Below are positions 7,812 through 17,021 of a stretch of 62,200 nucleotides of DNA, one piece after another. Position 1 is the stretch's first letter, and each line of letters starts with the position of its first letter. A program made the position numbers and the translations under genes. The notes below the pieces were generated by a model that saw only the letters and a list, made by a program, of their open reading frames with translations, was not told where the DNA came from and ran no database searches. This stretch comes from an uncultured Fibrobacter sp. (GTDB lineage: Bacteria; Fibrobacterota; Fibrobacteria; Fibrobacterales; Fibrobacteraceae), in NCBI GenBank assembly GCA_934699585.1, contig CAKUWY010000020.1:1-62200 (forward strand). Reading direction: 5' to 3'.

Positions 7812-9901
7812 ATCAGCCCCTTAAAAGAAGCGTCGTCGAAAAAGCGACAAAACCATCGCTCGCGCTCATCGCGGCCACATGTCTCTTTGCCGCCTGCGGC
7901 GACAGCGACAAGGATTCCGGCGTAGCCGGGGGTTCTGTCGAGGACGGTGAAATCATTGCCGAAGAAATCGTCCCCATCGAGAACAAGACGATTTCCGGCG
8001 TATCCCAGAAGGGGCCCTTCGTAGAAGGGGCCAGCGTGACCGTGCAGGAACTGGAGGGCAAGACCCTCGCCCAGACCGGCCGCAGTTACGAGGGCAAGAT
8101 CAAGGGCGACCGCGGGGAATTCTCCGTCGATGTGGTCAACCTGGAATCCCAATTCGCCCTGCTGAAGGCCAACGGTTTCTACCTCAACGAAGTGACCGGC
8201 AAGGAATCCGAATCCCAGGTGACGCTTTACGCCTTTACAGACCTGAGCAACCGCAGCCAGGTGAACGTGAACCTACTCACCCACCTGGAGCACGAGCGTT
8301 CCCTCTACCTGCTAAAGAACAACGACATCACCGTCAAGAAGGCGAAGGAACAGGCCGAAAATGAAATTCTCGCCTCCTTCGGAATCCAGGGCGATTTCGG
8401 AAATTCCGAAGACATGAACATCTTCGGCACGGGCGACGGGAACGCGGCTCTGCTTGCCATCAGCACCTTGATGCAAAGCGACCTGAAGGAAGGGGCCTTC
8501 AGCAAGAGATTGGCGGACTATGCCAGCGATATCGAGGCCGACGGCGTGTGGGACAACGAAAAGGTTCAGACCGCCATCGCCGACTGGGCCGCAAAAACAA
8601 GCCTGAAGGGAGGCCTTGCTAGCATCCGCAAGAACATCGAGGATTGGGATCTTTCTGACAAGGTTCCCGCATTCGAGAAGTACGTGAACAACTTCTGGTG
8701 GGAAAACTTCAAGCTGGGCACCTGCAACAGCAAGCGTGAAGGCGAAGTCAAGAAGAACGGCAATTCTTCTAGCGCCCTGAAGGACATGGAATTCATCTGC
8801 CTCGACGGCGCCTGGATGGAGGCCACCGACTTCTCGAAGGACACCCACAGCTGGAAAGACGCTACCGAAGGAGACATCAAGAAAGGCGACGTGACGGATA
8901 CCGTCTATGTGTACAAAGACAAGAAATGGAGCGTCGCCGACGAGGTCGAGGCTGTGCTGGGCGGTTGCGTGAAGGCTACGGCAGATTCTGTAGGTAAGGT
9001 TAAAAACACCTGGTATATCTGCAAGGACGGCGAATGGACCGAAGCCAAGCAAATCGAATACGACACCTACGGCTGGGAAGCGGGCAAAGACGGAGACGCC
9101 AAACAAGGCGATGTTTACAGCAGCACCTGCTATGTCTATGATGGCGACGCCTGGCGCCAGGGCGACTACAATGATTGCAATCTGGGCATGGGCGGATGCA
9201 CAAAGGCTCGTCTGAATGAAGAGAGCGAAGCCAATAACGGCAAAAAGTACGTCTGCACCGACATTTCTGGGGCAGGCACCTACAGCTGGAAAATCAAGTA
9301 CACTCCCGACGGGACTTGCGCCCCCAGCAAGACCAGCATCTACAAGGGAGAGACGGTAAATTGGGTGTTCACACCGGCTACGCTCAGTGGGGGCTCTGTA
9401 CCGGAATTTATGGAATACAAGAATTTTGTTAGCAATTCCACTTGCGACTGGACTTTGGATGGAGCCTCCCCGGCATCTTCTAGCGGCAAGTGCGGTTCCG
9501 ACGGAAAGACAGTGACTGCAACATACTCAACCACCGGGAACTTCTCCGCCTCGGTCAAACTGGGAGAAAAGACCATCAACTGCGGAAGCGTACAGGTGAC
9601 TGGCGCTCCGCTGACAGGTTGCACCTGCGAAGCCAGCGAAGCTAAACCGGATGTTGCCGATGGTGCCGTAACCGTCACCTGGACCGTAAGCGGATGTCAT
9701 GCCCTTGCAGACATCGCATCCTACGCTTGGACAGAGGCCTCTGGCACCACCAGCAGTGCAACAAAGACTTTCACCGAAAAGGGACAGACCGCAAGCCCCA
9801 CAGTCAAGGTTACCACCGCAGAAAACACTTCGGTAACCTTGACCTGCCCCACGGTCACAGCGTTTAATTCCAAGGCTCCTGAACAATATTCGAACCCTTA
9901 A
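7808..9901 (+). CDS. Large Fibrobacter-type lipoprotein with Cys-containing repeats
   Basis: A 697-residue predicted lipoprotein: a positive N-terminus, a hydrophobic stretch, and lipobox LFAAC with the lipidated Cys at residue 30. Residues 60-200 contain an ISGVSQKGPFVEGASVTVQE start typical of repeated exported proteins. Residues about 300-500 hold three related units of 60-75 residues with paired Cys and WKDA/YGWEAG-like motifs, each ending in a short 'DGxW' stretch. The C-terminal 200 residues look like Ig- or PKD-like beta domains with CTCEAS and VTVTWTVSGC. Probable surface or periplasmic binding/structural role; no enzyme motif is seen. It shares the ATGA junction with the upstream regulator. 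Terminator at 9926. Confidence 0.82.
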   Translation: MNQPLKRSVVEKATKPSLALIAATCLFAACGDSDKDSGVAGGSVEDGEIIAEEIVPIENKTISGVSQKGPFVEGASVTVQELEGKTLAQTGRSYEGKIKGDRGEFSVDVVNLESQFALLKANGFYLNEVTGKESESQVTLYAFTDLSNRSQVNVNLLTHLEHERSLYLLKNNDITVKKAKEQAENEILASFGIQGDFGNSEDMNIFGTGDGNAALLAISTLMQSDLKEGAFSKRLADYASDIEADGVWDNEKVQTAIADWAAKTSLKGGLASIRKNIEDWDLSDKVPAFEKYVNNFWWENFKLGTCNSKREGEVKKNGNSSSALKDMEFICLDGAWMEATDFSKDTHSWKDATEGDIKKGDVTDTVYVYKDKKWSVADEVEAVLGGCVKATADSVGKVKNTWYICKDGEWTEAKQIEYDTYGWEAGKDGDAKQGDVYSSTCYVYDGDAWRQGDYNDCNLGMGGCTKARLNEESEANNGKKYVCTDISGAGTYSWKIKYTPDGTCAPSKTSIYKGETVNWVFTPATLSGGSVPEFMEYKNFVSNSTCDWTLDGASPASSSGKCGSDGKTVTATYSTTGNFSASVKLGEKTINCGSVQVTGAPLTGCTCEASEAKPDVADGAVTVTWTVSGCHALADIASYAWTEASGTTSSATKTFTEKGQTASPTVKVTTAENTSVTLTCPTVTAFNSKAPEQYSNP

Positions 9902-9925
9902 GATAACGACCAAGTAACTCAATGG

Positions 9926-9950
9926 GGCGGACGCAAGTCCGCCTCTTTTT
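9926..9950 (+). terminator. Intrinsic terminator after the lipoprotein gene
   Basis: Perfect stem GGCGGAC / GTCCGCC (9926-9932 with 9937-9943), loop GCAA, then TCTTTTT. Confidence 0.9.
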
Positions 9951-10021
9951 CATTCATTTAATTTTCTAGATTTGCGTTCCGAAGTCCTAGCTCCTAACCC
10001 CTAAATCCTAGCCCCTACCCC

Positions 10022-10108
10022 ATGCTATTCGAACAAGCCATTGCCCACCAGATTCCGAACTATACCCGCGAAGCCGATTCCGCCCACGGCGAAAAAGCAT
10101 CACTTTAG
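10022..10108 (+). pseudogene. Duplicated 5' fragment of the RNA methyltransferase gene
   Basis: An open frame of 28 codons beginning MLFEQAIAHQIPNYTREADS closely matches the first 24 codons of the methyltransferase at 13673 (MLFEQAIARQIPGYTKEADS). It then ends in unrelated sequence and a TAG. The similarity starts upstream, at a shared TTTTCTAGATTTG (9962 and 13656), so the whole 5' boundary was duplicated. The two copies flank the 10100-13583 secreted-protein module. Confidence 0.8.
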
Positions 10109-10939
10109 CAAAAACGGCTTCTTACTCCCAATTTTTAAAATTGCAGGGGTAATCAACATATAGACTGATTCTTCGGCAACACCTTTTTGGACAACCTTGC
10201 CATTCATGTCGAAAACAAAATACTTCTCCCCCCGCAGATAGTTCGGGATATGAGCCACACCATTTTCAAAGACGACACCTGCACTAGAGTATTTTAGCCA
10301 CTGCAAGGACTCAAGCGCTTCAGGTCCCCTGTTGTTAGGGCTCGCTCCCGTATCAGAGGGGGAGGGGGATTGTTCTGTTGCGCAGGTTTCTTGAACCCAT
10401 TGAGAGATTTGACTAGGCATTTTATGAGGATTCATATCAACGTAAAAATTTTCCGTTAGAACAACGTCTATTTTACCCTCAAAAAAATCGTTTAATGGTT
10501 CAACCAACGATGTTGCCAAGCTATCTGCCCCTTCATAGGTCAGTTTCAACATACCGCATTGTTGCCAATGCAAAAATTCATCTTTAAAAATTTCGCCTAT
10601 ATTATGTGTCGCTAAACTCTGTACTTCTCCATTGGAAATTTCATAAACCATGTAAACATAAAGAGCATAAGCTCCAGATTCTTTTTGCCTGTAAAGAAAC
10701 ACATTAGAATCCAAATAAGCCTTTTCCGCTTTATCCCTTTGTTTTACACATTTATAACCATCAATAAGCGTTTCGGAAAGCGTGTCATCAACAACCGCAT
10801 AACACCCCGAATAAAACATTTCGTTGCGAAGCCACATCGTTGAATCTCTGAAAGTCATTACAAAAGCAAAGTCATGACAATCGCTATTTGCAAAAGCCAA
10901 TGCGGCAAAAAGAGAAATAAAAAACAAAAGATTTTTCAT
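10100..10939 (-). CDS. Exported protein with C-terminal sorting-like domain
   Basis: A 279-residue protein with a clear signal peptide (MKNLLFFISLFAALAFA, start 10939; an in-frame ATG two codons earlier is possible). I see no known enzymatic domain. The last 50 residues (YFVFDMNGKVVQKGV ... ILKIGSKKPFLLK) resemble the short beta-strand C-terminal module found on many secreted Fibrobacter and Bacteroidota proteins. That suggests export by a type IX-like route. Codon use is AT-rich compared with flanking genes. It directly follows the 878-residue gene (stop 10947), so they form one operon inserted next to the duplicated methyltransferase start. Confidence 0.7.
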   Translation of the reverse strand: MKNLLFFISLFAALAFANSDCHDFAFVMTFRDSTMWLRNEMFYSGCYAVVDDTLSETLIDGYKCVKQRDKAEKAYLDSNVFLYRQKESGAYALYVYMVYEISNGEVQSLATHNIGEIFKDEFLHWQQCGMLKLTYEGADSLATSLVEPLNDFFEGKIDVVLTENFYVDMNPHKMPSQISQWVQETCATEQSPSPSDTGASPNNRGPEALESLQWLKYSSAGVVFENGVAHIPNYLRGEKYFVFDMNGKVVQKGVAEESVYMLITPAILKIGSKKPFLLK

Positions 10940-10946
10940 AATCATA

Positions 10947-13583
10947 TTACCATTTCAGCATTCCATACAAAAAAGCATACTCTAACCCACCCTGTTCCCA
11001 TTCAAAGGGAACGAGGTTCAAATTAGAATATTGATGTATTACAATTTCATTAGCATAGAACTGACCATATAAATTTTTCGCATTAGTTTGGCCTAATATA
11101 ATCCTGGCTTTTGGCGCAATAATTGTGCCATACCAATTTGTGTCAAAAAACACACGCCCTATTCCTGAATAAACAAGTTTGAAATGTCTTGCTACAAAGT
11201 CATAAGTAAAACCAAAACCAGTCTTATAAGAAAATCTTGATTTCCAAAGAATTTTCCCCTTAACATAAAGAACCGTATTTCGCGATTGATCTTCAAACTT
11301 CACCAAACTTCCCGCATCCAACTGCAAGTCGCCGATATAAACATTTCCTACAGGGAAATAAACAACTCCGCCTGATTCAACCTTCAGCATTCTAAAGTGG
11401 TCGTTGTCGCCTAAAAAACAGGTGTCTCCTGATTGGACAATCAACACGGAGTCGCCCTCATCAAAGGACGGTAATACGATGTTCAATTTCCATGGCCAGT
11501 TTTCAGCTCTAAAGTGTCTGTCAATGGTCATTTTACCATCGGGCCTTGCAGTCGCCAAATTGTCAGAACCATAATAGTTGACAATAAAGGTGTTCTCTGG
11601 GTTGCTTCGAATAAAAACATTATTTCGTGCAAAAAGTCTTGCAGCAGAAGTCCTGGCCCCCATAAACATTCCATAATCAGAACTCGTGTCTTCGGACACA
11701 TATGAACAGTAATCCAACATAGAGCTTGAACAAGTCGTCCCGTCATTGACAATTAACTGTTTCAACGCATACAGCATGACATCCTTCGGAAGTTCATTTA
11801 TTTCTAGAAACTCATTGGTCCCATTAGGCTTATAAGGGTCCGGGTCTACGCCATCCAGCAGGCCGTCATTGTCAGAATCGGGATCCAGTTCTGCGCGTAA
11901 ACCATCACCATCCACATCGGCCATGTATTCATTCTCTATGCCACGAATAAACCGCATTTGTGTTAAATCTGCATAAGCGCCTACATAAGAACCCGCTAAA
12001 TTAAGCCGACTTTTCTCCAATAACGTATAGGAAAGTATTTCGTCCTTGTCGTCTACTCCATCGGAATCGGAATCCGCCAACCTTGGATTGGTCCCAAAGC
12101 GGTACACCTCATCAAAATCCGTAATTCCATCCCCATCGGAATCCGTCCACTCAATCCACGAATCATACAAATTGTATTTCTCAACACCTAACAGCGGATT
12201 CATATTCCGCACAGATTGAGGGGCGTCAACTAATATATACCAACTCGTTTTTTTAAGAAGGGAATCAGCCAAAAAATAGCCATAATTTCCAATATTATCA
12301 ACATTTACACACCTTAAAATGTTTCCTTCAACTGCAGTAAAGAAAGCGTCTATTAACATAATATGATGCGTATTGTCTTTATCCCCCCATGATATATCAA
12401 TAAGTACACCCTGGTTATTTTTAAGATGCAATTTGACATTTTCATAGGTTAAGGGCTTATTAGTAACTCTTGCATAAGACATCGTGGAATCCAACGCATA
12501 TTTTAATCCTATTTCAATCTCATATGGGAATGCTTCTGCTTCAGTCAAAAATCCGAACGCATTAATGGAATCAAATGAAGATGCCACTTTATTCTTCTTT
12601 ACATACCATCTGATTTCATCTAATGATAAGTTCCCGCCATAAAGCATATTCAAATTCTTTACGGCAATCGCCCAACAAGAAAAAGCTTCATTCTCGTCCA
12701 AAAACACCCGATTCAGGTGAGGTTCATCCCATTCTCGAAGAACCGCATATTCCCCCCAACCGACAACAAGCATCGGAGTATCTTTATGTCCCGACACCGA
12801 CGCCACTCCAAAGTACTTTTGTTCCTGAATATGAAAACCAATCATTTCTCTGACGCTCAATGATTGAAGCTGGGCGCCGGCACCAGCACCTACGACACCA
12901 TACTCCGTCAATGAATTTTTTGCTTCAACCCGCCACAAGTAATCTCCCGCTTCAAGAGCAACAGATTCCGTATATTCATACATTTCCTTTTGATATACTA
13001 GTTGAGAATCTGATGAATAAACGGAAAGTCTGTATTTTTCTGCATTAGGAACACTGTGCCATGCAAATCGGACGGAGTCGCCCTCATCGAGAAATATTCT
13101 CATTCCAGAAAAAAGCACCAGCGGTTCCGCATCTGGCAAATGATTTCCGTCAACATTCAATTCTACTCGATCATTAACAATAAAACTAGAAGACGCTATA
13201 TAACTGGGATCCCTACTTTTGTCTCTTGGCTGCCAATTTTTGTTATGTATACCTAAACAAATACCCGACTCGTAGGGAAAAACACCCGAAGGCAATGTAT
13301 CCACGGCTAACGTAACAGCCCAAAGACTACCATTTAGAGAATCCACATCAAGGATTGCTCCTCCCAAATCATAGGCATCTACAACAGGTTTCCCTGACTC
13401 CCCGCTTACAAAAAATTTTATCTTCGTATTGTAAATAGGTTCGTCAGTTTTGTTATTTATCCTAAGACGAAGAACCGTCAAGTTATTGGAATTAACCTGT
13501 TCGTCCATTGTCTCCACTGTCACAGCAAAGACATTGCAGAGTGCCACAAAAAGAACAAATATCTTGGCTAACGAAAAATTCAT
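10947..13583 (-). CDS. Secreted papain-fold cysteine peptidase-like protein with calcium-binding repeats
   Basis: An 878-residue protein with a signal peptide (MNFSLAKIFVLFVALCNVFA). A domain at about 290-440 has the papain-like order of catalytic residues: Cys303 in FSCWAIAV, His406/His407 in NTHHIMLID, and Asn427 in VNVDN. This resembles C39/C1-type peptidases. After it come thrombospondin type 3-like calcium loops (DSDGDGITDFDEVY, DSDSDGVDDKDE, DPDSDNDGLLDGVDPD, about 475-590). An all-beta C-terminal region of about 270 residues follows. An Ig-like N-terminal part precedes the peptidase. The layout suggests a large extracellular or surface enzyme. The catalytic assignment is inference. AT-rich relative to neighbours, consistent with acquisition. 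Confidence 0.75.
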   Translation of the reverse strand: MNFSLAKIFVLFVALCNVFAVTVETMDEQVNSNNLTVLRLRINNKTDEPIYNTKIKFFVSGESGKPVVDAYDLGGAILDVDSLNGSLWAVTLAVDTLPSGVFPYESGICLGIHNKNWQPRDKSRDPSYIASSSFIVNDRVELNVDGNHLPDAEPLVLFSGMRIFLDEGDSVRFAWHSVPNAEKYRLSVYSSDSQLVYQKEMYEYTESVALEAGDYLWRVEAKNSLTEYGVVGAGAGAQLQSLSVREMIGFHIQEQKYFGVASVSGHKDTPMLVVGWGEYAVLREWDEPHLNRVFLDENEAFSCWAIAVKNLNMLYGGNLSLDEIRWYVKKNKVASSFDSINAFGFLTEAEAFPYEIEIGLKYALDSTMSYARVTNKPLTYENVKLHLKNNQGVLIDISWGDKDNTHHIMLIDAFFTAVEGNILRCVNVDNIGNYGYFLADSLLKKTSWYILVDAPQSVRNMNPLLGVEKYNLYDSWIEWTDSDGDGITDFDEVYRFGTNPRLADSDSDGVDDKDEILSYTLLEKSRLNLAGSYVGAYADLTQMRFIRGIENEYMADVDGDGLRAELDPDSDNDGLLDGVDPDPYKPNGTNEFLEINELPKDVMLYALKQLIVNDGTTCSSSMLDYCSYVSEDTSSDYGMFMGARTSAARLFARNNVFIRSNPENTFIVNYYGSDNLATARPDGKMTIDRHFRAENWPWKLNIVLPSFDEGDSVLIVQSGDTCFLGDNDHFRMLKVESGGVVYFPVGNVYIGDLQLDAGSLVKFEDQSRNTVLYVKGKILWKSRFSYKTGFGFTYDFVARHFKLVYSGIGRVFFDTNWYGTIIAPKARIILGQTNAKNLYGQFYANEIVIHQYSNLNLVPFEWEQGGLEYAFLYGMLKW

Positions 13584-13672
13584 GTCTAATCAAAAGAGAA
13601 TATTGTGACAAATTACAAAACAAAAAGTATTTCGTCAATAAATGTTATTCTATTTTTTTCTAGATTTGTGCC

Positions 13673-14833
13673 ATGCTATTCGAACAAGCTATTGCACGCC
13701 AGATTCCGGGCTACACAAAAGAAGCCGACTCCGCCCACGGCGAATCTCTCGCCATGTTGGATTACAAGGACGAACTCCGCGTCAAGGATGCCGCCATCCG
13801 GGAATTCTGGGACGTGAACCGCCTGGCCGGCAACCCTCAGAAGGTGGTGGCCAGCCCCATGCCCCGCGGTTACCGCACCACCAGCAAGAGGCGCGTGCAC
13901 ATGGAACCGGGCAACCTGCAGTTCGACCGTCAAAATTCCCTGCTGGAGCCCGACGAACACAACCGTATTTATGACTTTCTGTTTGAAAAGTTGATTACGC
14001 CGGCCTACAAGCCCCTGGCCTACGCCCTGAACTGGATTATCATTCGCGGCACCTACCAGTACCGGGTGGTGATTTTCAACATCAAGAAGGTTGACGCCAG
14101 CATCGTGCGCAAGCTGAAGCTGATTGCCGACGCCCTGCAAAAATCGCCTTTCCACGTGACGGCGGCACACGCCTACGTGGATACCACCGAGTCGGATTAC
14201 TACCTGGAATCCAGGCGCCCCACCGAAGGCCTGAACTTCAAGCAGCTTTATGGTCCGCGGGAACTTTCGCTCCCTCTCGGCAAGTTCAGCCTCCGCTACC
14301 CCGTGACCGGTTTCAGCCAGATTAACGAAAGCCAGATCCACAACCTGATCAAGGCGGCGAGCCGCCTGCTCAGCCTCGGTAAAGAAGACCACTTTCTGGA
14401 CCTGTACTGCGGTTACGGCCTGTTCAGCTTTGCCCTGGGCGAAGCCGCCAAGGATGTTCTGGGCGTGGAATGGGAAGGCCCTTCCATCGACTGCGCCAAG
14501 GCCTCGGCCAGGCACCTCAAAAAAACTTACCGGTTTATCGCCGGAAAGATTGACGAAGAGTTCGTGCAGACAAGGCTTCCGCGACCCGTGCCGAACGAGC
14601 CAGAAAAAATCCTGCTGGACCCGCCCCGCAAGGGCTGCGAACCTGGAGTGATCCACGCCCTTGCCATGCGAAAGCCAATACGCATCGCCCACGTGTTCTG
14701 CGGCACCGACGAGATTCCCGCATCCCTGAAGGAATGGGAACGTTACGGCTACCGCGTGCGTGAAGTACAGCCCCTGGATCTGTTCCCCGGAACGCCGCAC
14801 CTGGAAACCATCGTGATGCTGGAGAGGAAATGA
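13673..14833 (+). CDS. TrmA/RlmD-family RNA (uracil-5-)-methyltransferase
   Basis: A 386-residue SAM-dependent methyltransferase of the RNA m5U family. The SAM motif LDLYCGYGLFSFAL starts at 242. The DPPRKGCEPG motif starts at D316. The catalytic Cys is probably C343 in HVFCGTDE. The general base Glu is E378 in PHLETIVML. The N-terminal region lacks an obvious TRAM domain and an FeS Cys cluster, so it could target tRNA U54 or 23S rRNA; I cannot separate TrmA from RlmC/D. Its first 75 bases are duplicated at 10022. The gene starts directly after TTTTTTTCTAGATTTGTGCC with no strong ribosome site. Confidence 0.85.
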   Translation: MLFEQAIARQIPGYTKEADSAHGESLAMLDYKDELRVKDAAIREFWDVNRLAGNPQKVVASPMPRGYRTTSKRRVHMEPGNLQFDRQNSLLEPDEHNRIYDFLFEKLITPAYKPLAYALNWIIIRGTYQYRVVIFNIKKVDASIVRKLKLIADALQKSPFHVTAAHAYVDTTESDYYLESRRPTEGLNFKQLYGPRELSLPLGKFSLRYPVTGFSQINESQIHNLIKAASRLLSLGKEDHFLDLYCGYGLFSFALGEAAKDVLGVEWEGPSIDCAKASARHLKKTYRFIAGKIDEEFVQTRLPRPVPNEPEKILLDPPRKGCEPGVIHALAMRKPIRIAHVFCGTDEIPASLKEWERYGYRVREVQPLDLFPGTPHLETIVMLERK

Positions 14834-14834
14834 C

Positions 14835-14955
14835 GCGAAGCGTCATCCTGAGGTGTGCAACACCGAAGGATCCAGGCCCGAAGGCTTTGCCACGACGCTA
14901 GCAAAAAAAAATCCTGGATTCTTCGCGACCTTACGGCCGCTCAGAATGACGACAA
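14835..14955. repeat. Dispersed palindromic repeat pair (GTCATCCTGA...GGATCC type)
   Basis: GCGTCATCCTGAGGTGTGC...GGATCCAGG is followed by CCTGGATTCTTCGCGACC...CTCAGAATGACGAC. The two halves are roughly inverted. The same type recurs at 27656-27735. Confidence 0.7.
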
Positions 14956-15028
14956 AACAAAGGAGTAATGAAAAAATGTGGGATGGGAAATTAAACACTA
15001 CACATTTCACATTACACATTGAGGAAGA

Positions 15029-16225
15029 ATGATGACCGCAGAAATATCAACAGCACAAAAGCCCGCGCTTTGGACCCGGAACTTCGTGACGGTGGCCGCC
15101 GCGAACTTTCTGCTGTTTTTCAGTTTTTACCAGCTGTTGCCGATTCTGCCCCTCTACATCATCGAGAAATTCCAGACCGACAACGCTACCGCAGGCTTTA
15201 TCATCTCCCTTTACACCATCGGGGCCCTGGCCTGCAGGCCCTTCGCAGGCTTCCTGGTAGATACCCTCAGCCGTAAGCCGCTGTACTTCTGGACGTTCTT
15301 CGCCTTTACCGCGTGCTTTCTGGGCTACAAGACGGTGGCCTTCTTGCCCATCCTTGCCGCAGTCCGCTTTGCCCACGGACTTTTCTTCGGGATTTCCAGC
15401 ACGGCGAGCAACACGGTGGCTATCGACGCCCTGCCCGCAAGCCGTCGCGGCGAAGGCATCGGCTACTTCGGCATCAGCGTGAACCTGGCCTTCGCCACAG
15501 GCCCCATGACCGGCATGTTCCTGTACGAGGCCTTCGGTGATACCATCGTGTTTATCATTTCCATCGCATTGTGCGTCATCGGCCTTGTCCTGGTGCAGAC
15601 CTTAAACGTTCCCCGCAAGGAGAAAAAGCCCCACGCGCCCCTTTCGCTGGACCGGTTTTTCTTGACCCGCGCCGTCCCGCAGTTTGCAAACTTTATCTTC
15701 GTGGGCTTTGCCTACGGACCCGTGACCAACTACATCGCACTCTACGCCCAGGAACTGGGCATCGGCGGCTCCGGCTGGTTCTACGCCCTGATTGCAGCAG
15801 GCCTTATTTTGAACCGAGTGATGACGGGGCGGCTCATCGACAAGGGCTACCTGATTCACCTGGTGGGTACGGGCATGACCCTGAATGTGGCGGCCTACTT
15901 TATCTTGGCCTTCAGCCACTCCCCCGTCACCTTCTTTGTGGCGGCATTCCTGATTGGCACAAGCCTCGGGCTTATATTCCCGGGGTATCAGACCATGTGC
16001 GTGAACCTGGCCCGCCACGACCAACGGGGTACCGCCAACAGCACCTACCTCTCCGGCTGGGATATCGGCATTGGGGCAGGTATTTTGGCGGGTGGCTCCA
16101 TGGCGGGACATTTCGGCAACCACCAGCCCGTATTCTTGGCCTGCGCCGTGGCGCTGGTAATTGCGGATATCCTCTACTTCGCCTGGACTTCAAGGCACTA
16201 CTTGAAGAACAAGCTGGAAGGGTAG
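15029..16225 (+). CDS. Major facilitator superfamily transporter
   Basis: A 398-residue membrane protein with about 12 hydrophobic segments. The loop RPFAGFLVDTLSRKPLYF (about 71-88) matches the MFS motif A pattern between helices 2 and 3, and a related NRVMTGRLIDKG lies in the second half. The length suits the drug/sugar efflux (DHA1 or AraJ-like) groups. The substrate cannot be told from sequence. GAGGAAGA precedes tandem ATG codons; I used the first. It stands alone, between a repeat pair and the Nudix gene 47 bases downstream. Confidence 0.88.
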   Translation: MMTAEISTAQKPALWTRNFVTVAAANFLLFFSFYQLLPILPLYIIEKFQTDNATAGFIISLYTIGALACRPFAGFLVDTLSRKPLYFWTFFAFTACFLGYKTVAFLPILAAVRFAHGLFFGISSTASNTVAIDALPASRRGEGIGYFGISVNLAFATGPMTGMFLYEAFGDTIVFIISIALCVIGLVLVQTLNVPRKEKKPHAPLSLDRFFLTRAVPQFANFIFVGFAYGPVTNYIALYAQELGIGGSGWFYALIAAGLILNRVMTGRLIDKGYLIHLVGTGMTLNVAAYFILAFSHSPVTFFVAAFLIGTSLGLIFPGYQTMCVNLARHDQRGTANSTYLSGWDIGIGAGILAGGSMAGHFGNHQPVFLACAVALVIADILYFAWTSRHYLKNKLEG

Positions 16226-16272
16226 TTCCATTTATGAATTCGGATTTCGGATTTAGGAATTATATTTAAGTT

Positions 16273-16905
16273 ATGAAACCTTGGAAGTTGCTCAAGACGG
16301 AATACCTGGTAGATGCACCCTGGCTGAAAGTGGCCAAGGAGACCTGCGAACTGCCGAACGGAAAGATCATCGACGATTTTTACACGCTTTGGCAGCCGGA
16401 CTGGGTGCTGATTCTTGCCCGTACCACCCAGGGCAAGTGGGTCATGACGGAACAATACCGCCACGGCACCGGAAAAATCGCCCTGGAGTTCCCTGCAGGA
16501 ATCATCGACAAGGGCGAAACGCCGGAGCAGGCCGCCCTCCGGGAACTGCAGGAAGAATGCGGGTATGTGTTAGATGAGAGCAGATCCCCGGTCAAGCCGG
16601 GGATGACAAAGTGTGGCGCTAAAAACGAAAATAAGTCAGTCAGTGATTGCCACGAGGCTTCGCCTCTCGCAATGACAAAGTACCTCGGCACTTTCCCGGT
16701 GAACCCAGACAGGCATCGCGGTGTATTTCACGTAGTATTCATCGATGGAGTGGTCAAGGGCGGGAACACCCACTTTGACAGCACCGAAGAAATCGAATCT
16801 TTGGAACTTTCCGACCAGGAACTGCAGGCGAAAATGGCCGACGGCACCTTCTGCCACCCGCTACAGATGGCGGGTTATCTGAAATGGAGCCTCACTCACG
16901 AGTAA
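16273..16905 (+). CDS. Nudix hydrolase (ADP-ribose pyrophosphatase-like) with in-frame repeat insertion
   Basis: A 210-residue protein with a full Nudix box, G76-x5-E82-x7-REL-x-EE-x-G, within GIIDKGETPEQAALREL. The preceding EQYRHGTGKIALEFPAG and following YLGTFPVNPD match ADP-sugar pyrophosphatases. These cleave nucleoside diphosphates linked to another group, using Mg2+. Directly after the box, residues of about 102-136 are encoded by two palindromic repeats (16583-16607 and 16645-16676) and the short spacer between them. Removing them would join YVLDE to KYLGTFP. The frame stays open, so the protein may still work with an extra surface loop. Confidence 0.85.
   Translation: MKPWKLLKTEYLVDAPWLKVAKETCELPNGKIIDDFYTLWQPDWVLILARTTQGKWVMTEQYRHGTGKIALEFPAGIIDKGETPEQAALRELQEECGYVLDESRSPVKPGMTKCGAKNENKSVSDCHEASPLAMTKYLGTFPVNPDRHRGVFHVVFIDGVVKGGNTHFDSTEEIESLELSDQELQAKMADGTFCHPLQMAGYLKWSLTHE
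16583..16676. repeat. Two palindromic repeats inside the Nudix coding sequence
   Basis: Unit 1 is GATCCCCGGTCAAGCCGGGG plus ATGAC (16583-16607). Unit 2 begins GATTGCCACGAGGCTTCGCC and ends CTCGCAATGAC (16645-16676). Both are the dispersed family seen between genes elsewhere in the window. Confidence 0.8.
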
Positions 16906-17021
16906 GAAGAATTGGGCTGTTCCGCTTGTAAACACTTTTTACAGATTTGCTTTATTCATCACCCCCTAGTTTTTTTACTTTTTTCCCTCGTAAAATCAAA
17001 CCCTCATCACGGATATAAAAT

